Positions 46,119 to 56,104 of a stretch of DNA of 64,000 bases are shown piece by piece. The DNA comes from Kribbella sp. VKM Ac-2569 (lineage in GTDB: Bacteria; Actinomycetota; Actinomycetes; Propionibacteriales; Kribbellaceae): assembly GCF_004216905.1 (NCBI RefSeq), contig NZ_SGXJ01000001.1, positions 496,001 to 560,000 of the forward strand. Direction: 5' to 3'. Both the position numbers and the translations under genes were made by a program. Numbering within the stretch: position 1 is the first letter of the stretch; each line of letters begins with the position of its first letter. A model generated the notes under the pieces. It ran no database searches. It saw only the letters and a program-made list of their open reading frames with translations, and was not told where the DNA came from.

Positions 46119-49084
46119 GCAACCCGCCCGCAGGCTGGTACCCCGACCCCACCGGTCAGCCGCACACGATCCGCTTCTGGAACGGGGAGAAGTGGACCAA
46201 CAAGACCGAGCACGAGGACAAGGCCGCGGAGCTAGCCGCCGCGGCCGACGAGTCCACGGCCAAAGCCGACCCCACGCCTTCTGAGCCGGCCGAGCCTGCG
46301 CAACAACAGTCCTGGCCGGCGCAACCAGACCCCGAGCCGACGCAGCAACAGTCCTGGCCCGCACAGTCAGACCCTGAGCCCGCTCAGCAGCAGTCCTGGC
46401 CGGCGCAACCAGACCCTGAGCCCGGCCCGCAGCAGTCCTGGCCTGCGCAGCAGCAGGACGCGCAGCCTGAGCCCGCTCAGCAGCCGTGGTCCGGGCAGCA
46501 GCAGTGGCCGGAGCAGCAGTCCGGCCCTGCCGACCCGTCGCAGCAGGAGTGGTCCGCGAACCAGCAGCCGTGGTCAGGTAACCAGCAGCCCTGGTCGGCG
46601 GATCAGCAGCCGTGGTCAGCGGACCAGTTCAGCTCGTACGAGCAGACTGACCCCAACTCCGAGCAGACCCAGCAGTGGCCCGCAGAAGGCGCTCCCCACG
46701 ACCAGGGCAACCCGACGACGCCCGACCAGGAGCAGACCCAACAGCAACCGTGGTCCGCACAGCAGCAGTGGCCGGAGCAGCAGTCCGCCCCCGCAGACCC
46801 GTCGCAGCAGCAGTGGTCCGCGAACCAGCAGCCGTGGTCAGCCGACCAGTTCACCTCCTACGAACAGGCCAACCCAGACACCGAGCAGACCCAGCAACAG
46901 TCCTGGCCTGCCCAACCGGACCCGTGGCCGCAGCAGCAGGGCAACCCTGGAACGGCTGACCTAGAGCAGACCCAACAGCAGCCGTGGTCAGCCAACGAGC
47001 AGCCGTGGTCGGCCGATCAGTTCACGTCGTACGACCAGCCCACGCCAGACAACCAGGCCCCGCAGCAAACGCCCCCTGAGAACTGGGGCACCGAACAGCA
47101 GCCCGTTCAGCCTGTGCACACTGAATCGCAGGCGCCTGGGCTGCGGGCGGTGCAGGAGACCGGTGCCGGCGACGCGGCTCAGGCCGAGCAAGCAGGCGGA
47201 GGCGGCTGGTGGCAGCCTGCCGCCACCCCGCAACTGTGGGACTCACCTTCCACCGGCAACGACGACCCTGCACCCAGCGGCCCGCGCCTGCGCGCGGTCT
47301 CGCCGGACGCTGTGCCCTCCCCCTCTGCCGATCAACCTGCCTCCTCGGCGTCTGCTGCGGAGGACGAGAGTCCGGCGGATCGTGCCCGCGCGACCTGGGG
47401 TGCACCGGAGCTCGCCCCCGCGCCGCCGGAACACTGGACGCAGCGCGAGATCTCAGAATTCGAAGCAGCACAGGCCGCGGCTGACGCCGACGTACAGCCG
47501 GAGGACCAGTCCAGCGGCTGGACCCTCAAGCTCGCCCCGGACCCGACCGACGACACCACGGCCACCCAGTCCGCCCCCTCAGCGACCACACCCTCTGCAA
47601 CCACCGCCGACGTACAGGCAGCGCAGGCCGCGGATGACCGGGCGGCGCTGGTGGCTGATGAGCGGGCCGCGGACGAGCTGGCTGCGGAGCAGGCGGTGGA
47701 CGAAGCTGAGGCGGCCGGCCAGCTGCAGCCGAACTGGGGCAGCCAGTCCGGAGACGGGCAGGACCAGGAGGCGAGCGACGTCCCCGCGTGGGGTGTCGAG
47801 GCTACGGAAGACGAGGATCCGAAGACGCCGAAGGAGGCCGCTCCGCTCTGGACCGTGCCGGGGGCGTCCGACACGGACACCGCTCCGGAGCAGCCGGTGC
47901 AGCTCTGGGGCGACCAGCCTCAGCAGCAGACACCTGCCCAGGACCAGAACTGGAGCGGACAGCAGTCCGGTGGCCAGAGCACGGGTGCGGCACAGACCGC
48001 GCCGGCCGACGACGGCTGGGGTGCAGGCGACCAGCACGGCGTACAGGAATCAGGGCCGTGGGGACAGCAGGCAGCTGCAGGCGCCCAGACCGGTCAGCAA
48101 GGTGGCGACCAGTCATGGGGCGGGCAGTCCTGGCCCGTGGAGCAGTCCAGCAACCAGCAGACAGCGCAGCAGACTGGCCAGCAGCAGTGGGGCGCCCAGC
48201 AGGGCGCCGGCGTGCAGCAGGGTGGCACGCAGGCTTGGGGCGATCAGCAGACGCAGCGTGCGTGGGGTGACGACGGGAACGAGGCTTGGGGCGGTCAGAC
48301 CGACCTGAGTTCCGGCGTCGGCAAGCGGGACGGTAAGAGCAAGAAGAAGTCCAAGAGCTCCGGCGGTGGTGGTCCGTTCGGCGGGAAGATGCCGTTGATC
48401 ATCGGCGGTGGCGTCGCGGTCGTGCTGCTGATCGTCGCTGCGGTGGTCCTGCTCACCAAGGGGGACGACACGACGGCCAAACCCGATCCGACCGGTACGA
48501 CGACGCAGAGCGGCTCGCCCTCGCCGACGAACCAGTCCAGCACCAAGCCCGGTCAGTCGAAGGACCCGAAGCTGCACGAAGGTGCCGGGCGGATCGCGTC
48601 GGACGCGATCTCGTTCCCGCGCCGGAACCCGCCGTGGTCGGACCGCAAACGCCTCGTCGAGCAGCTGATCAACTCGAACGGGCAGCGCATCGTCCTGAAG
48701 GAGGACGTCGTCGAGCAGGACGACTGGAGCGCGGACATCTTCGTCGGCGGGCTCGGTACCGGGTCCGGGTTCAACGGGGACCCGAAGGCGACCGCGGCGT
48801 CGCTGTCGATCAAGCTGCGCGAAAACATGTACGGGAACATCCCGGTGACCTTCAAGACGGTCGCCAACGGCCCCGTGAAGCGGACGGAAAAGGCGGGCTG
48901 GGTCTTCCAGCAGACCGTGACCGCGACGACGACCGCGGTGACCGATCGGGTGCTTACCCTGACGGTGGCCGTTTTCGACCTCGGTGACGGGACCGCGGTC
49001 GCGTACATCAGCGGCATCCCGAACAACCGCCCGGACCTGAAGAAGGCCGCGGACCAGGCCTACCTAGGAATCAACGTTGGCTGA
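46115..49084 (+). CDS. DUF2510 membrane protein with long Gln/Trp/Pro-rich repeat region
   Basis: The 989-residue protein begins with a DUF2510 domain (PPAGWYPDPTGQPHTIRFWNGEKWT, residues 4-28). A low-complexity region to about residue 330 follows, built on units such as QQSWPAQPDPEP and QQPWSADQ. A second Ala/Glu/Asp- and Gln/Trp-rich region leads to one membrane helix near residue 759-781 (MPLIIGGGVAVVLLIVAAVVLL). The C-terminal about 160 residues form a folded extracytoplasmic domain (GRIASDAISFPRRNPPWSDRKRL onward). The cytoplasmic Gln/Trp repeats could phase-separate or bind partners. It overlaps the next gene by 8 bp. Function unknown. Confidence 0.85.
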   Translation: MSNPPAGWYPDPTGQPHTIRFWNGEKWTNKTEHEDKAAELAAAADESTAKADPTPSEPAEPAQQQSWPAQPDPEPTQQQSWPAQSDPEPAQQQSWPAQPDPEPGPQQSWPAQQQDAQPEPAQQPWSGQQQWPEQQSGPADPSQQEWSANQQPWSGNQQPWSADQQPWSADQFSSYEQTDPNSEQTQQWPAEGAPHDQGNPTTPDQEQTQQQPWSAQQQWPEQQSAPADPSQQQWSANQQPWSADQFTSYEQANPDTEQTQQQSWPAQPDPWPQQQGNPGTADLEQTQQQPWSANEQPWSADQFTSYDQPTPDNQAPQQTPPENWGTEQQPVQPVHTESQAPGLRAVQETGAGDAAQAEQAGGGGWWQPAATPQLWDSPSTGNDDPAPSGPRLRAVSPDAVPSPSADQPASSASAAEDESPADRARATWGAPELAPAPPEHWTQREISEFEAAQAAADADVQPEDQSSGWTLKLAPDPTDDTTATQSAPSATTPSATTADVQAAQAADDRAALVADERAADELAAEQAVDEAEAAGQLQPNWGSQSGDGQDQEASDVPAWGVEATEDEDPKTPKEAAPLWTVPGASDTDTAPEQPVQLWGDQPQQQTPAQDQNWSGQQSGGQSTGAAQTAPADDGWGAGDQHGVQESGPWGQQAAAGAQTGQQGGDQSWGGQSWPVEQSSNQQTAQQTGQQQWGAQQGAGVQQGGTQAWGDQQTQRAWGDDGNEAWGGQTDLSSGVGKRDGKSKKKSKSSGGGGPFGGKMPLIIGGGVAVVLLIVAAVVLLTKGDDTTAKPDPTGTTTQSGSPSPTNQSSTKPGQSKDPKLHEGAGRIASDAISFPRRNPPWSDRKRLVEQLINSNGQRIVLKEDVVEQDDWSADIFVGGLGTGSGFNGDPKATAASLSIKLRENMYGNIPVTFKTVANGPVKRTEKAGWVFQQTVTATTTAVTDRVLTLTVAVFDLGDGTAVAYISGIPNNRPDLKKAADQAYLGINVG

Positions 49085-50972
49085 GAACGAAGACCAGAAC
49101 CCCGCGCGCCCCAACACCCCGGAGGGCACGCCGGACAGCTCCGCACGCCCACAGTCCCCCGACCCCCTGGCCGGCACTCCTCAAGCGCCTCCCGCCCCCA
49201 ACCCCTGGCTAACCACCCGGCCGGAAACCCCCGGCCGGGCACAGGGTCCGGGACAGCCGCAAGGTCCGGGACAGGCACAGGGTCCGGGACAGCCGCAGGG
49301 TTCGGGGCAGGCTGGTTCGTCGGATGCGTTGTTCGGGCAGTCACCTGCTCCGGCGCCGCCTCCCCCGCCATCGGTCCGGCCGCAGCACGCAGCCCCACCA
49401 CAGCACTGGACCAGCCAGCCCCCGCAGCCAGCGAACCCCCAGCAGCCGACCGCACCGCAGCCGGGCACACGGCCGCAGCCAGGCACGCGGCAGCCAGGAC
49501 CGCACCAGGCGGGTCCGCAGCAGGTGCGGCCGCAGCATGCGGCTCCTCCGGCTGGTCAGCAGTACGGCGGCCAGCGGCCGGTGCCGCCACAGCAGGGTCA
49601 GCCGTCACAATCACAGGCAGGCCAACCACAAGCCGAGCAACCGGGGCAACCGCACTCACGTCCCGGACAGCCGGGTCCTGCACAGGCGGGTCCGGGGCAG
49701 GGCCAGGCGGGGCAGATGTGGGGTGTGCAGCAGCAGGTGCAGCAGGCGGGTGGCTGGCAGGTGCAGGCGACCGGACCTCAGCCTGGGCGGCCGCAGTTCG
49801 GTCAGCAGAGCTCTCAGCAGGGCGGACCGCAGGCCGGGCCGCAGGGTCCTCAGCAACGTGGGCCGCAGGGTGGGCAGCAGGGTCCGCAGCAAGGTGGACC
49901 GCAGGGTGGACAGCAGGCGGGATCTCGCGGTGGGACTCAGGGTGGGCCGCCGTTGGCGTTCACTGAGGTGATTTCGCGGGCGGCTGGGCCGTACGCCGCG
50001 GGCGCGACTGGGCAGGGTGCTGGAGCGGCGGGTGGGCAGGGTGCTGCCGCGGGCGGGCCCGGCGCCGGCCAAGGTGCTGGGTCGGCCGGTGGGCAGGGGC
50101 CCTGGGCGGCGGGCGCGCAAGCAGGTGGGCAGGGTGCGGGGGCGCACTCGGGCGGCCACCGCGCGGGAGCCGTCGGTGCGCACTCGGGTGGGCACGGTGC
50201 TGGTACGGCGAGGGCGCACTCGGGTGGGGACGGTGCTGGAGCGATTGCCTTGGGGGGTAATGGGCGGGCTCGGGCTATTGGGGCTGTGGTTCTGGTGTTG
50301 GCGGCGTTGGCTGCCACTGGGTTGAGTGTGGGGTGGGTCTGGACCAAGGCCGAGGCCGTTGCCCCGGTGCCGTTGCCCACCGTGGGGAAGCCGATGGAGA
50401 CGGTCAATCCGTCGGCGAAGCCGACGAAGACGCCGACGCCGTTCGGCAAGGTGCTCGGCACCGAGATGGTTGCTTCCAACAACGACACGATGCCGATCAT
50501 GAGTTCGGCCTGGGGCAACACCTACGAGCGCACCGGTCTGTGGGGCGGCGCCGCGATCTGGCTGACGGTGCACAGCAACTACGTCAAGGGCAGGAGCTGG
50601 GGCAACTACGTCGCCTTCGGTCAGCTCCCGCCGGAGATCGCGTACACGAACACCCCGGCCGGTCTCAAGGAGGCTGCGAGCCAGGTCGGCGGTCGCGCGC
50701 TCGTCAACCTGTACGACAAGGACACGCAGGTCATCAAGGGCAGCGTCGTCCACAAGCCGATCACGGTCAACGGCCATCCGGGCCACGAGATCGTCGCCAA
50801 GGTCCCGGTCAAGGTGGCGAAGCTACCGGAGACGTTCTCCACGATCATGATCGCGGTCGTCGACCGCGGTGACGGTACGGCGGCGGTGTCGGTCGCCGAC
50901 CTCGCGGGCTCCACCCCGGCCTGGCAGAACGTCTGGCGCTACAAGGTCACCCAGATGAAGCTGAGCAAGTAG
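49077..50972 (+). CDS. Pro/Gln/Gly-rich membrane protein, partner of the DUF2510 gene
   Basis: The 631-residue protein is translated from TTG 49077 with AGGAA 6 nt upstream, overlapping the DUF2510 stop. The first about 395 residues are disordered, rich in Pro, Gln and Gly, with repeats such as QPQGPGQAQGPG and later GAHSGGH units. A single membrane helix follows (VVLVLAALAATGLSVGWVW, about 401-420). The C-terminal domain of about 190 residues (TEMVASNNDTMPIMSSAWGNTYERTG onward) parallels the size of the neighbour's outer domain. Tandem paralogy with the DUF2510 protein and translational coupling suggest a complex. Function unknown. Confidence 0.8.
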   Translation: MAENEDQNPARPNTPEGTPDSSARPQSPDPLAGTPQAPPAPNPWLTTRPETPGRAQGPGQPQGPGQAQGPGQPQGSGQAGSSDALFGQSPAPAPPPPPSVRPQHAAPPQHWTSQPPQPANPQQPTAPQPGTRPQPGTRQPGPHQAGPQQVRPQHAAPPAGQQYGGQRPVPPQQGQPSQSQAGQPQAEQPGQPHSRPGQPGPAQAGPGQGQAGQMWGVQQQVQQAGGWQVQATGPQPGRPQFGQQSSQQGGPQAGPQGPQQRGPQGGQQGPQQGGPQGGQQAGSRGGTQGGPPLAFTEVISRAAGPYAAGATGQGAGAAGGQGAAAGGPGAGQGAGSAGGQGPWAAGAQAGGQGAGAHSGGHRAGAVGAHSGGHGAGTARAHSGGDGAGAIALGGNGRARAIGAVVLVLAALAATGLSVGWVWTKAEAVAPVPLPTVGKPMETVNPSAKPTKTPTPFGKVLGTEMVASNNDTMPIMSSAWGNTYERTGLWGGAAIWLTVHSNYVKGRSWGNYVAFGQLPPEIAYTNTPAGLKEAASQVGGRALVNLYDKDTQVIKGSVVHKPITVNGHPGHEIVAKVPVKVAKLPETFSTIMIAVVDRGDGTAAVSVADLAGSTPAWQNVWRYKVTQMKLSK

Positions 50973-50975
50973 AAA

Positions 50976-51003
50976 GGGCCGGCGGGGAACACCCCGCCGG
51001 CCC
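50976..51003. terminator. Bidirectional terminator between the low-complexity gene and trpD
   Basis: GGGCCGGCGGGG (50976-50987) and CCCCGCCGGCCC (50992-51003) form a perfect 12-bp stem with a 4-nt loop, flanked by AAA on the left and CTTCC on the right. It lies 4 nt after one stop and 17 nt after the convergent trpD stop, so it serves both. Confidence 0.85.
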
Positions 51004-51019
51004 CTTCCATTACGAACGA

Positions 51020-52063
51020 TCAGCCGCGCACCTCGGCGCAGGCAGCGATCCACCGGTCCAGCACGTCCTTCGCCGCCCCGGAGTCGATCGCCTCGGCCGC
51101 ACGATCCATCCCGGTCCGGATCCGCTCCGTCAGGCTGCCTGCCTCTGGCGTGTACGCCGCCAGCGCCGCGCCGGCGTTCAGCAGTACGACGTCCCGCACC
51201 GCCCCCGGCTCGCCCTCGACGAGTGCGCGCACGACCTTCGCGTTGAACGTCGCGTCAGCGCCCCTCAGAGCGTCCGCGGACACGGGCTCGATGCCCAGCT
51301 CCCGCGGGTCGAGCGTGATCGGCCCCTCGACCTCTCCACCGCCGACGATCCACACCTGCGACGTCGTACGCGTAGTCAGCTCGTCCAGCCCGTCGTCTCC
51401 GTGGAACACCAGCGCGTCGATCCCGCGCCGCGCCAGTACGCCGGCCATCAGCCCGGCGATCCGGCCGTCGCCGACACCGACTGCCTGTGCCGACGGGTTG
51501 CCCGGGTTCGCGAGCGGACCCAGGAAGTTGAACGTGGTCGGCACCCCGAGCTCACGACGAGGTACGGCGGCATGCCGCAACGCGGGGTGGAACGCCGGAG
51601 CGAAGCAGAATGTGATCCCGACCCGCTCCCCCACCTCGGCCACCTGGTCCGCGGTCAGGTCGAGGGGGATGCCCAGTTCCTCGAGGACGTCGGCCGCTCC
51701 ACAGGCCGACGACGCCGCGCGGTTGCCGTGCTTCAGCACCTTCGCGCCGGCGCCCGCGGCGACGATCGCGGACATCGTGCTGATGTTCACCGTGTGGGCT
51801 TGGTCACCGCCGGTGCCGACGACGTCGAGCGTCCGGCCGGACACCGCGATCCGGGTGGCGAAGTCGCGCATCGTCGCGACCAGGCCCTCGACCTCGGTCA
51901 CCGTCTCGCCCTTGGAACGCAGCGCGATCACGAACCCGGCGAGCTGCGCGGGCGAGGCCGCGCCGGACAGGATCTGCTCCATCGCCCATGCGGTGGCGGA
52001 TGCCTCGAGGTCCTCACGCCGCAGCAGCGGATTGAGTACCTGGGGCCAGCTGTAGGCGCCCAT
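51020..52063 (-). CDS. trpD: Anthranilate phosphoribosyltransferase
   Basis: The 347-residue enzyme joins anthranilate to PRPP, second step of tryptophan synthesis. The PRPP loop [14 protein letters not shown], the pyrophosphate-binding [21 protein letters not shown] and the metal-binding DDGLDE ([10 protein letters not shown]) are intact. [19 protein letters not shown] is also conserved. Length fits the family. It stands apart from other trp genes but next to ctaE, as in Mycobacterium (Rv2192c). It follows the receiver-like gene after 6 bp on the same strand. Confidence 0.95.
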   Translation of the reverse strand: MGAYSWPQVLNPLLRREDLEASATAWAMEQILSGAASPAQLAGFVIALRSKGETVTEVEGLVATMRDFATRIAVSGRTLDVVGTGGDQAHTVNISTMSAIVAAGAGAKVLKHGNRAASSACGAADVLEELGIPLDLTADQVAEVGERVGITFCFAPAFHPALRHAAVPRRELGVPTTFNFLGPLANPGNPSAQAVGVGDGRIAGLMAGVLARRGIDALVFHGDDGLDELTTRTTSQVWIVGGGEVEGPITLDPRELGIEPVSADALRGADATFNAKVVRALVEGEPGAVRDVVLLNAGAALAAYTPEAGSLTERIRTGMDRAAEAIDSGAAKDVLDRWIAACAEVRG

Positions 52064-52069
52064 CCTGCG

Positions 52070-52489
52070 TCAGGCGGTGGTGGCGGGCAGCTTGGCCAGC
52101 CGCTGGCGGAGCAGGTCCGCGGTGACCTCGGCCAGCTTGATCGGGTCGATCGGGTGCGAAACCGCGCCCTCGGCCCGCGACCAGGTCGCCAGCCAGGCGT
52201 CCTGCGGGCGGCCGGTGATGACGAGCACCGGCGGGCACTGGAAGATCTCGTCCTTCAACTGCCGGGCGATCCCCATGCCACCGGCCGGGACAGCCTCGCC
52301 GTCCAGGATGGCCAGGTCGATCCCGCCCTTGTCCATGGTCTTGATGACGGCCGGCTCGGTGGCGCACTCGACGTACTCGAGCTCGGGCAGATCGGCCGCC
52401 GGCCGCTTGCCGAGGGCCAGCCGGACGGACTCCCGCGTCGTACGGTCGTCGCTGTAGACCAGGACCTTCAGCGGACGCTCTGAACTCAT
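52070..52489 (-). CDS. Receiver-like (atypical response regulator) single-domain protein
   Basis: The 139-residue protein has a CheY-like outline: KVLVYSDDRTTRESVRLALGKRP at the acidic pocket, AILDGEAVPAGGMGIARQL at the phosphorylation-site strand and PVLVITGRPQDAWLATWSRAEG. The usual Asp in the DxxMP position is present as LDGEAVP, but the Thr and Lys switch residues differ, so it may not be phosphorylated. There is no output domain. ATG 52489 was chosen as the first residue of the folded domain. It precedes trpD on the same strand. Confidence 0.75.
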   Translation of the reverse strand: MSSERPLKVLVYSDDRTTRESVRLALGKRPAADLPELEYVECATEPAVIKTMDKGGIDLAILDGEAVPAGGMGIARQLKDEIFQCPPVLVITGRPQDAWLATWSRAEGAVSHPIDPIKLAEVTADLLRQRLAKLPATTA

Positions 52490-52535
52490 CGATCCATCCC
52501 AAGCTTGTTCAAAAGACGACTGGACACCCGGAATG

Positions 52536-53453
52536 CTACCGGGGCGCCTGTCCAGTCCGGCGAGCCTGTTCCTCCAACCGGTCCAGGCGCCGGTCCTCAC
52601 GACGCGCCTCACGCTGTGACTCACGCACCCATTGGACGAACAGTACGGCGAAGAACACCAGTCCCACGATGTCGCCGGAGCCCCACAACAGACCGCCGGC
52701 GATGTACTGGTCGCGCAGCGGCGACGGCGACCAGGAGCGGCCGAAGCTGGTGTACCAGTCCTCGGCGATCAGCTTGTTCGCGGACATGATCGTGATGCCG
52801 AGGAAGGCGTGGAACGGCAGTGTGAGGAACGTCAGGATCAGCCGGAACGGGTAGATCACCCGGCCGGGCACCGGGTCGAGCCCGAGCAGCGGCCAGAAGA
52901 ACAGCGAGCCGACCAGGATGAAGTGCACGTGGAGCAAGTCGTGCAGCACGGCCGACCGGAGCGTGGCGTCGTACCAGCCGCTGAAATAGAGCGCCCAGGG
53001 GCTCAGGACGAACAGCGTGAAGCCGACCATCGGGAAGCAGATCACCTTCGCGAACCGCGAGTGCAACACGGAGAGCAACCATTTCCGCGGCTGCTGCGGC
53101 AGCGTCCGGAGCGCCAGCGTGACCGGCGCGCCGAGCGCCAACGCGAGCGGGGTCAGCATCGACAGGATCATGTGCTGCACCATGTGCACGCTGATCAGGA
53201 CCGTGTCGTAGGTGCCGATCGCCGACTGGGTGGCGATCACGGCGCTTCCCAGCCCCACGCCGACGAACGCGAACGTCCGGCCGCGGGACCACTTGTCACC
53301 GCGTTTGCGCAGCCTGTGGACGCCGTACAGATAGACCGCTCCGAGGACGACGATCACGGCGAGTAACACCGGTTCGAAGGTCCATGCCGTCAGCAACCTG
53401 ACCGGCGTCAGCGGCTCGATCCGGTCGCCGGGCGTGGCGTGAAGGGGAAGCAC
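52536..53453 (-). CDS. Cytochrome c oxidase assembly protein, caa3 CtaG type
   Basis: The 305-residue membrane protein has about seven helices with the His motifs of the caa3_CtaG family: SVHMVQHMILSMLTPLALALG and LHDLLHVHFILVGSLFFWPLLGLDP. Both are thought to take part in copper delivery to subunit I. The C-terminal tail is charged (ESQREARREDRRLDRLEEQ). GTG 53453 was chosen because TACTGT ends 6 nt before it. It diverges from ctaE, fitting a role in aa3 oxidase biogenesis. Confidence 0.88.
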   Translation of the reverse strand: MLPLHATPGDRIEPLTPVRLLTAWTFEPVLLAVIVVLGAVYLYGVHRLRKRGDKWSRGRTFAFVGVGLGSAVIATQSAIGTYDTVLISVHMVQHMILSMLTPLALALGAPVTLALRTLPQQPRKWLLSVLHSRFAKVICFPMVGFTLFVLSPWALYFSGWYDATLRSAVLHDLLHVHFILVGSLFFWPLLGLDPVPGRVIYPFRLILTFLTLPFHAFLGITIMSANKLIAEDWYTSFGRSWSPSPLRDQYIAGGLLWGSGDIVGLVFFAVLFVQWVRESQREARREDRRLDRLEEQARRTGQAPR

Positions 53454-53535
53454 GCTTCCACAGTAGAAACACTTAGTTGCCGACATGCATGGGGGTGGTC
53501 GTGTCAGTTGATACGAGGACCGACATAATGACCGC

Positions 53536-54198
53536 GTGGCCACTGCAACCGCGCTCCCAGCGTCTCGTGAACACGGACACCACGACCGTCCCAGCATGGT
53601 CAGTGTCGGCACGATCGTCTGGCTCTCGAGCGAACTGATGTTCTTCGCCGCCCTGTTCGCGGCGTACTTCACGATCCGGTCGGTGACGACCGCCGCAGCC
53701 GCTCCGGGCACGGAGACGCTGTGGGAGGTCATGACGCACCATCTGAACGTCCCGTTCGCCGCGGTGAACACGACGATCCTGGTGGCGTCGTCCTTCACCT
53801 GCCAGTTCGGTGTCTTCGCGGCCGAGCACGGCCGCGTCGGCCGGACCGGCTCGGTGCTGAACATCCGCTCCTGGGGCATGCGTGAGTGGTTCATCCTCAC
53901 GTACGTGATGGGCGCGGTCTTCATCGCCGGCCAGGTGACCGAGTACGCCGAACTGGTGCACGAGGGCATCACGATCTCGTCGAACGCGTACGGATCGGTG
54001 TTCTACCTGGCCACCGGCTTCCACGGTCTGCACGTGACCGGCGGCCTCATCGCTTTCGTGTTCGTCCTGGCCAGGACGTACATGGCTCGTAAGTTCACCC
54101 ACGAACAGGCCGTCTCGGCGATCGTCGTGTCGTACTACTGGCACTTCGTCGACGTGGTCTGGATCGCCCTGTTCGCGACCATCTACCTGCTCAAATGA
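53536..54198 (+). CDS. ctaE: Cytochrome c oxidase subunit III
   Basis: The 220-residue protein has five transmembrane segments, the number expected for the short bacterial form. Conserved pieces include [69 protein letters not shown] and [24 protein letters not shown]. It supports subunit I in the aa3 oxidase. GTG 53536 follows CATAAT by 6 nt, so the ctaE-qcrCAB transcript is probably leaderless. The stop overlaps qcrC by 4 bp. Confidence 0.95.
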   Translation: MATATALPASREHGHHDRPSMVSVGTIVWLSSELMFFAALFAAYFTIRSVTTAAAAPGTETLWEVMTHHLNVPFAAVNTTILVASSFTCQFGVFAAEHGRVGRTGSVLNIRSWGMREWFILTYVMGAVFIAGQVTEYAELVHEGITISSNAYGSVFYLATGFHGLHVTGGLIAFVFVLARTYMARKFTHEQAVSAIVVSYYWHFVDVVWIALFATIYLLK

Positions 54199-55061
54199 GT
54201 GAGAAGAGACCTTCCTTGTCACCGGCGCGCTTTCTCTCCGCGCGACGACGGCACCGGTCCGCCGGCCTCGTCGTGCTCCTGTTCGGCCTCCTGGCAGTGG
54301 GGTCGGCGTACGCCGCCTTCGCCCCTGACAACGCCGTGGCGGACAACTCGGCCCAGTCGCAGCAGATCGAGGAGGGCAAGAAGCTCTTCGCGGTCGGCTG
54401 CTCCAGCTGCCACGGCCTGAACGCCGAGGGCGGCGGGAACGGCGAGGGCAAGATGGCCGGCCCGTCGCTGATCGGCGTCGGCGCGGCCGCGGTCGACTTC
54501 CAGGTCGGCACCGGCCGGATGCCGGCGGTGCAGCCGGGCGCGCAGATCCCGCGCAAGGCCCCGGCGTACTCGGAGGAGGAGATCGAGGCCCTGGCCGCGT
54601 ACGTCGCCTCGCTCGCCCCCGGCCCCTCGGTCCCGGGCTCCGAGTCGTACGACGTGAGCAAGGCCACCGACGAGCAGGTCACCCGTGGCGGCGAGCTGTT
54701 CCGCACCAACTGCACGGCCTGCCACAACTTCGCCGGTCGCGGCGGCGCGCTGCCGAACGGCAAGTACGCACCGTCGCTGATGGGCGTCAGTGAGAAGCAC
54801 ATCTACGAGGCCATGCTGACCGGCCCGCAGCAGATGCCGGTCTTCTCCGACCAGGTCATGCAGCCGGAGGACAAGCGCGACATCATCGCGTACCTGAAGG
54901 CGCTGGAGACTCAGAAGGACCCGGGCGGGTTCGGACTCGGCCGGCTCGGCCCGGTGTCCGAGGGCCTGTGGGGCTGGTTCGTCGGGATCGGCCTGCTGGT
55001 AGCAGTAGCGGTCTGGATCGGCGCCAAGGGCGTCAGGGCCAAGGGAGCGAAGGCCGAATGA
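54195..55061 (+). CDS. qcrC: Cytochrome bc1 complex diheme cytochrome c subunit
   Basis: The 288-residue subunit has an N-terminal membrane anchor ([20 protein letters not shown]) and two CxxCH heme sites, CSSCH and CTACH. A C-terminal helix ([17 protein letters not shown]) closes it. The diheme form is the actinobacterial QcrC, which passes electrons directly to the aa3 oxidase without soluble cytochrome c. ATGA overlaps couple it with ctaE before and qcrA after. Confidence 0.96.
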   Translation: MSEKRPSLSPARFLSARRRHRSAGLVVLLFGLLAVGSAYAAFAPDNAVADNSAQSQQIEEGKKLFAVGCSSCHGLNAEGGGNGEGKMAGPSLIGVGAAAVDFQVGTGRMPAVQPGAQIPRKAPAYSEEEIEALAAYVASLAPGPSVPGSESYDVSKATDEQVTRGGELFRTNCTACHNFAGRGGALPNGKYAPSLMGVSEKHIYEAMLTGPQQMPVFSDQVMQPEDKRDIIAYLKALETQKDPGGFGLGRLGPVSEGLWGWFVGIGLLVAVAVWIGAKGVRAKGAKAE

Positions 55062-56104
55062 GCAACGACAATCTGCCGGTGAAGCCGGAGGACGCGCACG
55101 GCACCGTCGAGGTGGCCGAACCGATCGCGGACCCGGGTGTGGAGCCGCACGAGCCGCGGATCACCGACATCGACCCGAAGGCGGCCGACCGCGTCGAGCG
55201 CCAGGTGTCGGGGATGTTCGGCCTGGCGACGCTGCTGGTGCTGGGCTCCTGCGTGGCGTACTTCGCCGTACCGCGGGACTCGATCCTCGAGTTCGGCCCG
55301 CTGTCCGGCAACGCGAACAACATGATCATCGGCCTGTGCATCGGGCTCGCGCTGTTCCTGATCGGGGCCGGTGCGATCCAGTGGGCCAAGAAGCTGATGG
55401 TCGACGAGGAGATCTCCGAGGAGCGGCACGCCGCTCACTCGTCGCCGCAGCAGATCGCCGAGATCACCGAGGCCTTCAAGGAAGGCACGGAGGAGTCCGG
55501 CTTCGGCCGGCGCAAGATGATCCGCAACTCGCTGATCGGCGCGCTCGGCGTCCTCGGCCTACCGGCCGTCGTGCTGCTCCGCGACCTCGGTCCGCTGCCG
55601 GGCCGGGCGCTCTACAACACGATCTGGGCGAAGGGCATCCGGGTCGTCAACGACGTCACCGACCGCCCGATCAAGCCGTCCGACCTGGTCGTCGGCCAGC
55701 TGGTCAACGCGGCGCCGGCCAACCTGGCCCCGCTGCAGGAGGAGAACGCGTCGGAGTACCAGAACGCCAAGGCGAAGGCCGCGGTGATCGTCGTCCGGAT
55801 CAAGCCGAGCGAGATCCGCACCAAGCCGGGCCGGGAGAACTGGGGCATCGACGGCATCCTGTGCTACTCGAAGATCTGCACCCACGTCGGCTGCCCGATC
55901 TCGCTGTACGAGCAGACCACGCACCACGTGCTGTGCCCGTGCCACCAGTCGACCTTCGACCTGGCCGACAGCGCCAAGGTCGTCTTCGGCCCTGCTGCCC
56001 GCCCGCTGCCTCAGCTACCGTTGGCAGTGGACAGTGAGGGCTACCTGGTTGCGCAGAGCGGCTTCCACGAGCCGGTCGGCCCGAGCTTCTTCGAACGAGG
56101 GTGA
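55058..56104 (+). CDS. qcrA: Cytochrome bc1 complex Rieske iron-sulfur subunit
   Basis: The 348-residue Rieske protein has three membrane segments near the N-terminus (LATLLVLGSCVAYFAV, IIGLCIGLALFLIGAGAI, LIGALGVLGLPAVVLL), the actinobacterial arrangement. The 2Fe-2S site is CTHVGC and CPCHQS. It accepts electrons from menaquinol bound at QcrB. ATG 55058 overlaps the qcrC stop; its TGA overlaps the qcrB GTG. Confidence 0.96.
   Translation: MSNDNLPVKPEDAHGTVEVAEPIADPGVEPHEPRITDIDPKAADRVERQVSGMFGLATLLVLGSCVAYFAVPRDSILEFGPLSGNANNMIIGLCIGLALFLIGAGAIQWAKKLMVDEEISEERHAAHSSPQQIAEITEAFKEGTEESGFGRRKMIRNSLIGALGVLGLPAVVLLRDLGPLPGRALYNTIWAKGIRVVNDVTDRPIKPSDLVVGQLVNAAPANLAPLQEENASEYQNAKAKAAVIVVRIKPSEIRTKPGRENWGIDGILCYSKICTHVGCPISLYEQTTHHVLCPCHQSTFDLADSAKVVFGPAARPLPQLPLAVDSEGYLVAQSGFHEPVGPSFFERG

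Noticed and set aside
46603-46854. Cys/Trp-rich antisense frame opposite the DUF2510 repeats
   Set aside because: The Cys content comes from the complement of Gln and Trp codons in the repeat region, not from a real protein.
46290-47060. Repeated units in the DUF2510 gene looking like a repeat or CRISPR-like array
   Set aside because: Units vary in length and sequence, stay in frame as Gln/Trp/Pro codons, and have no constant spacer size. They are coding repeats.
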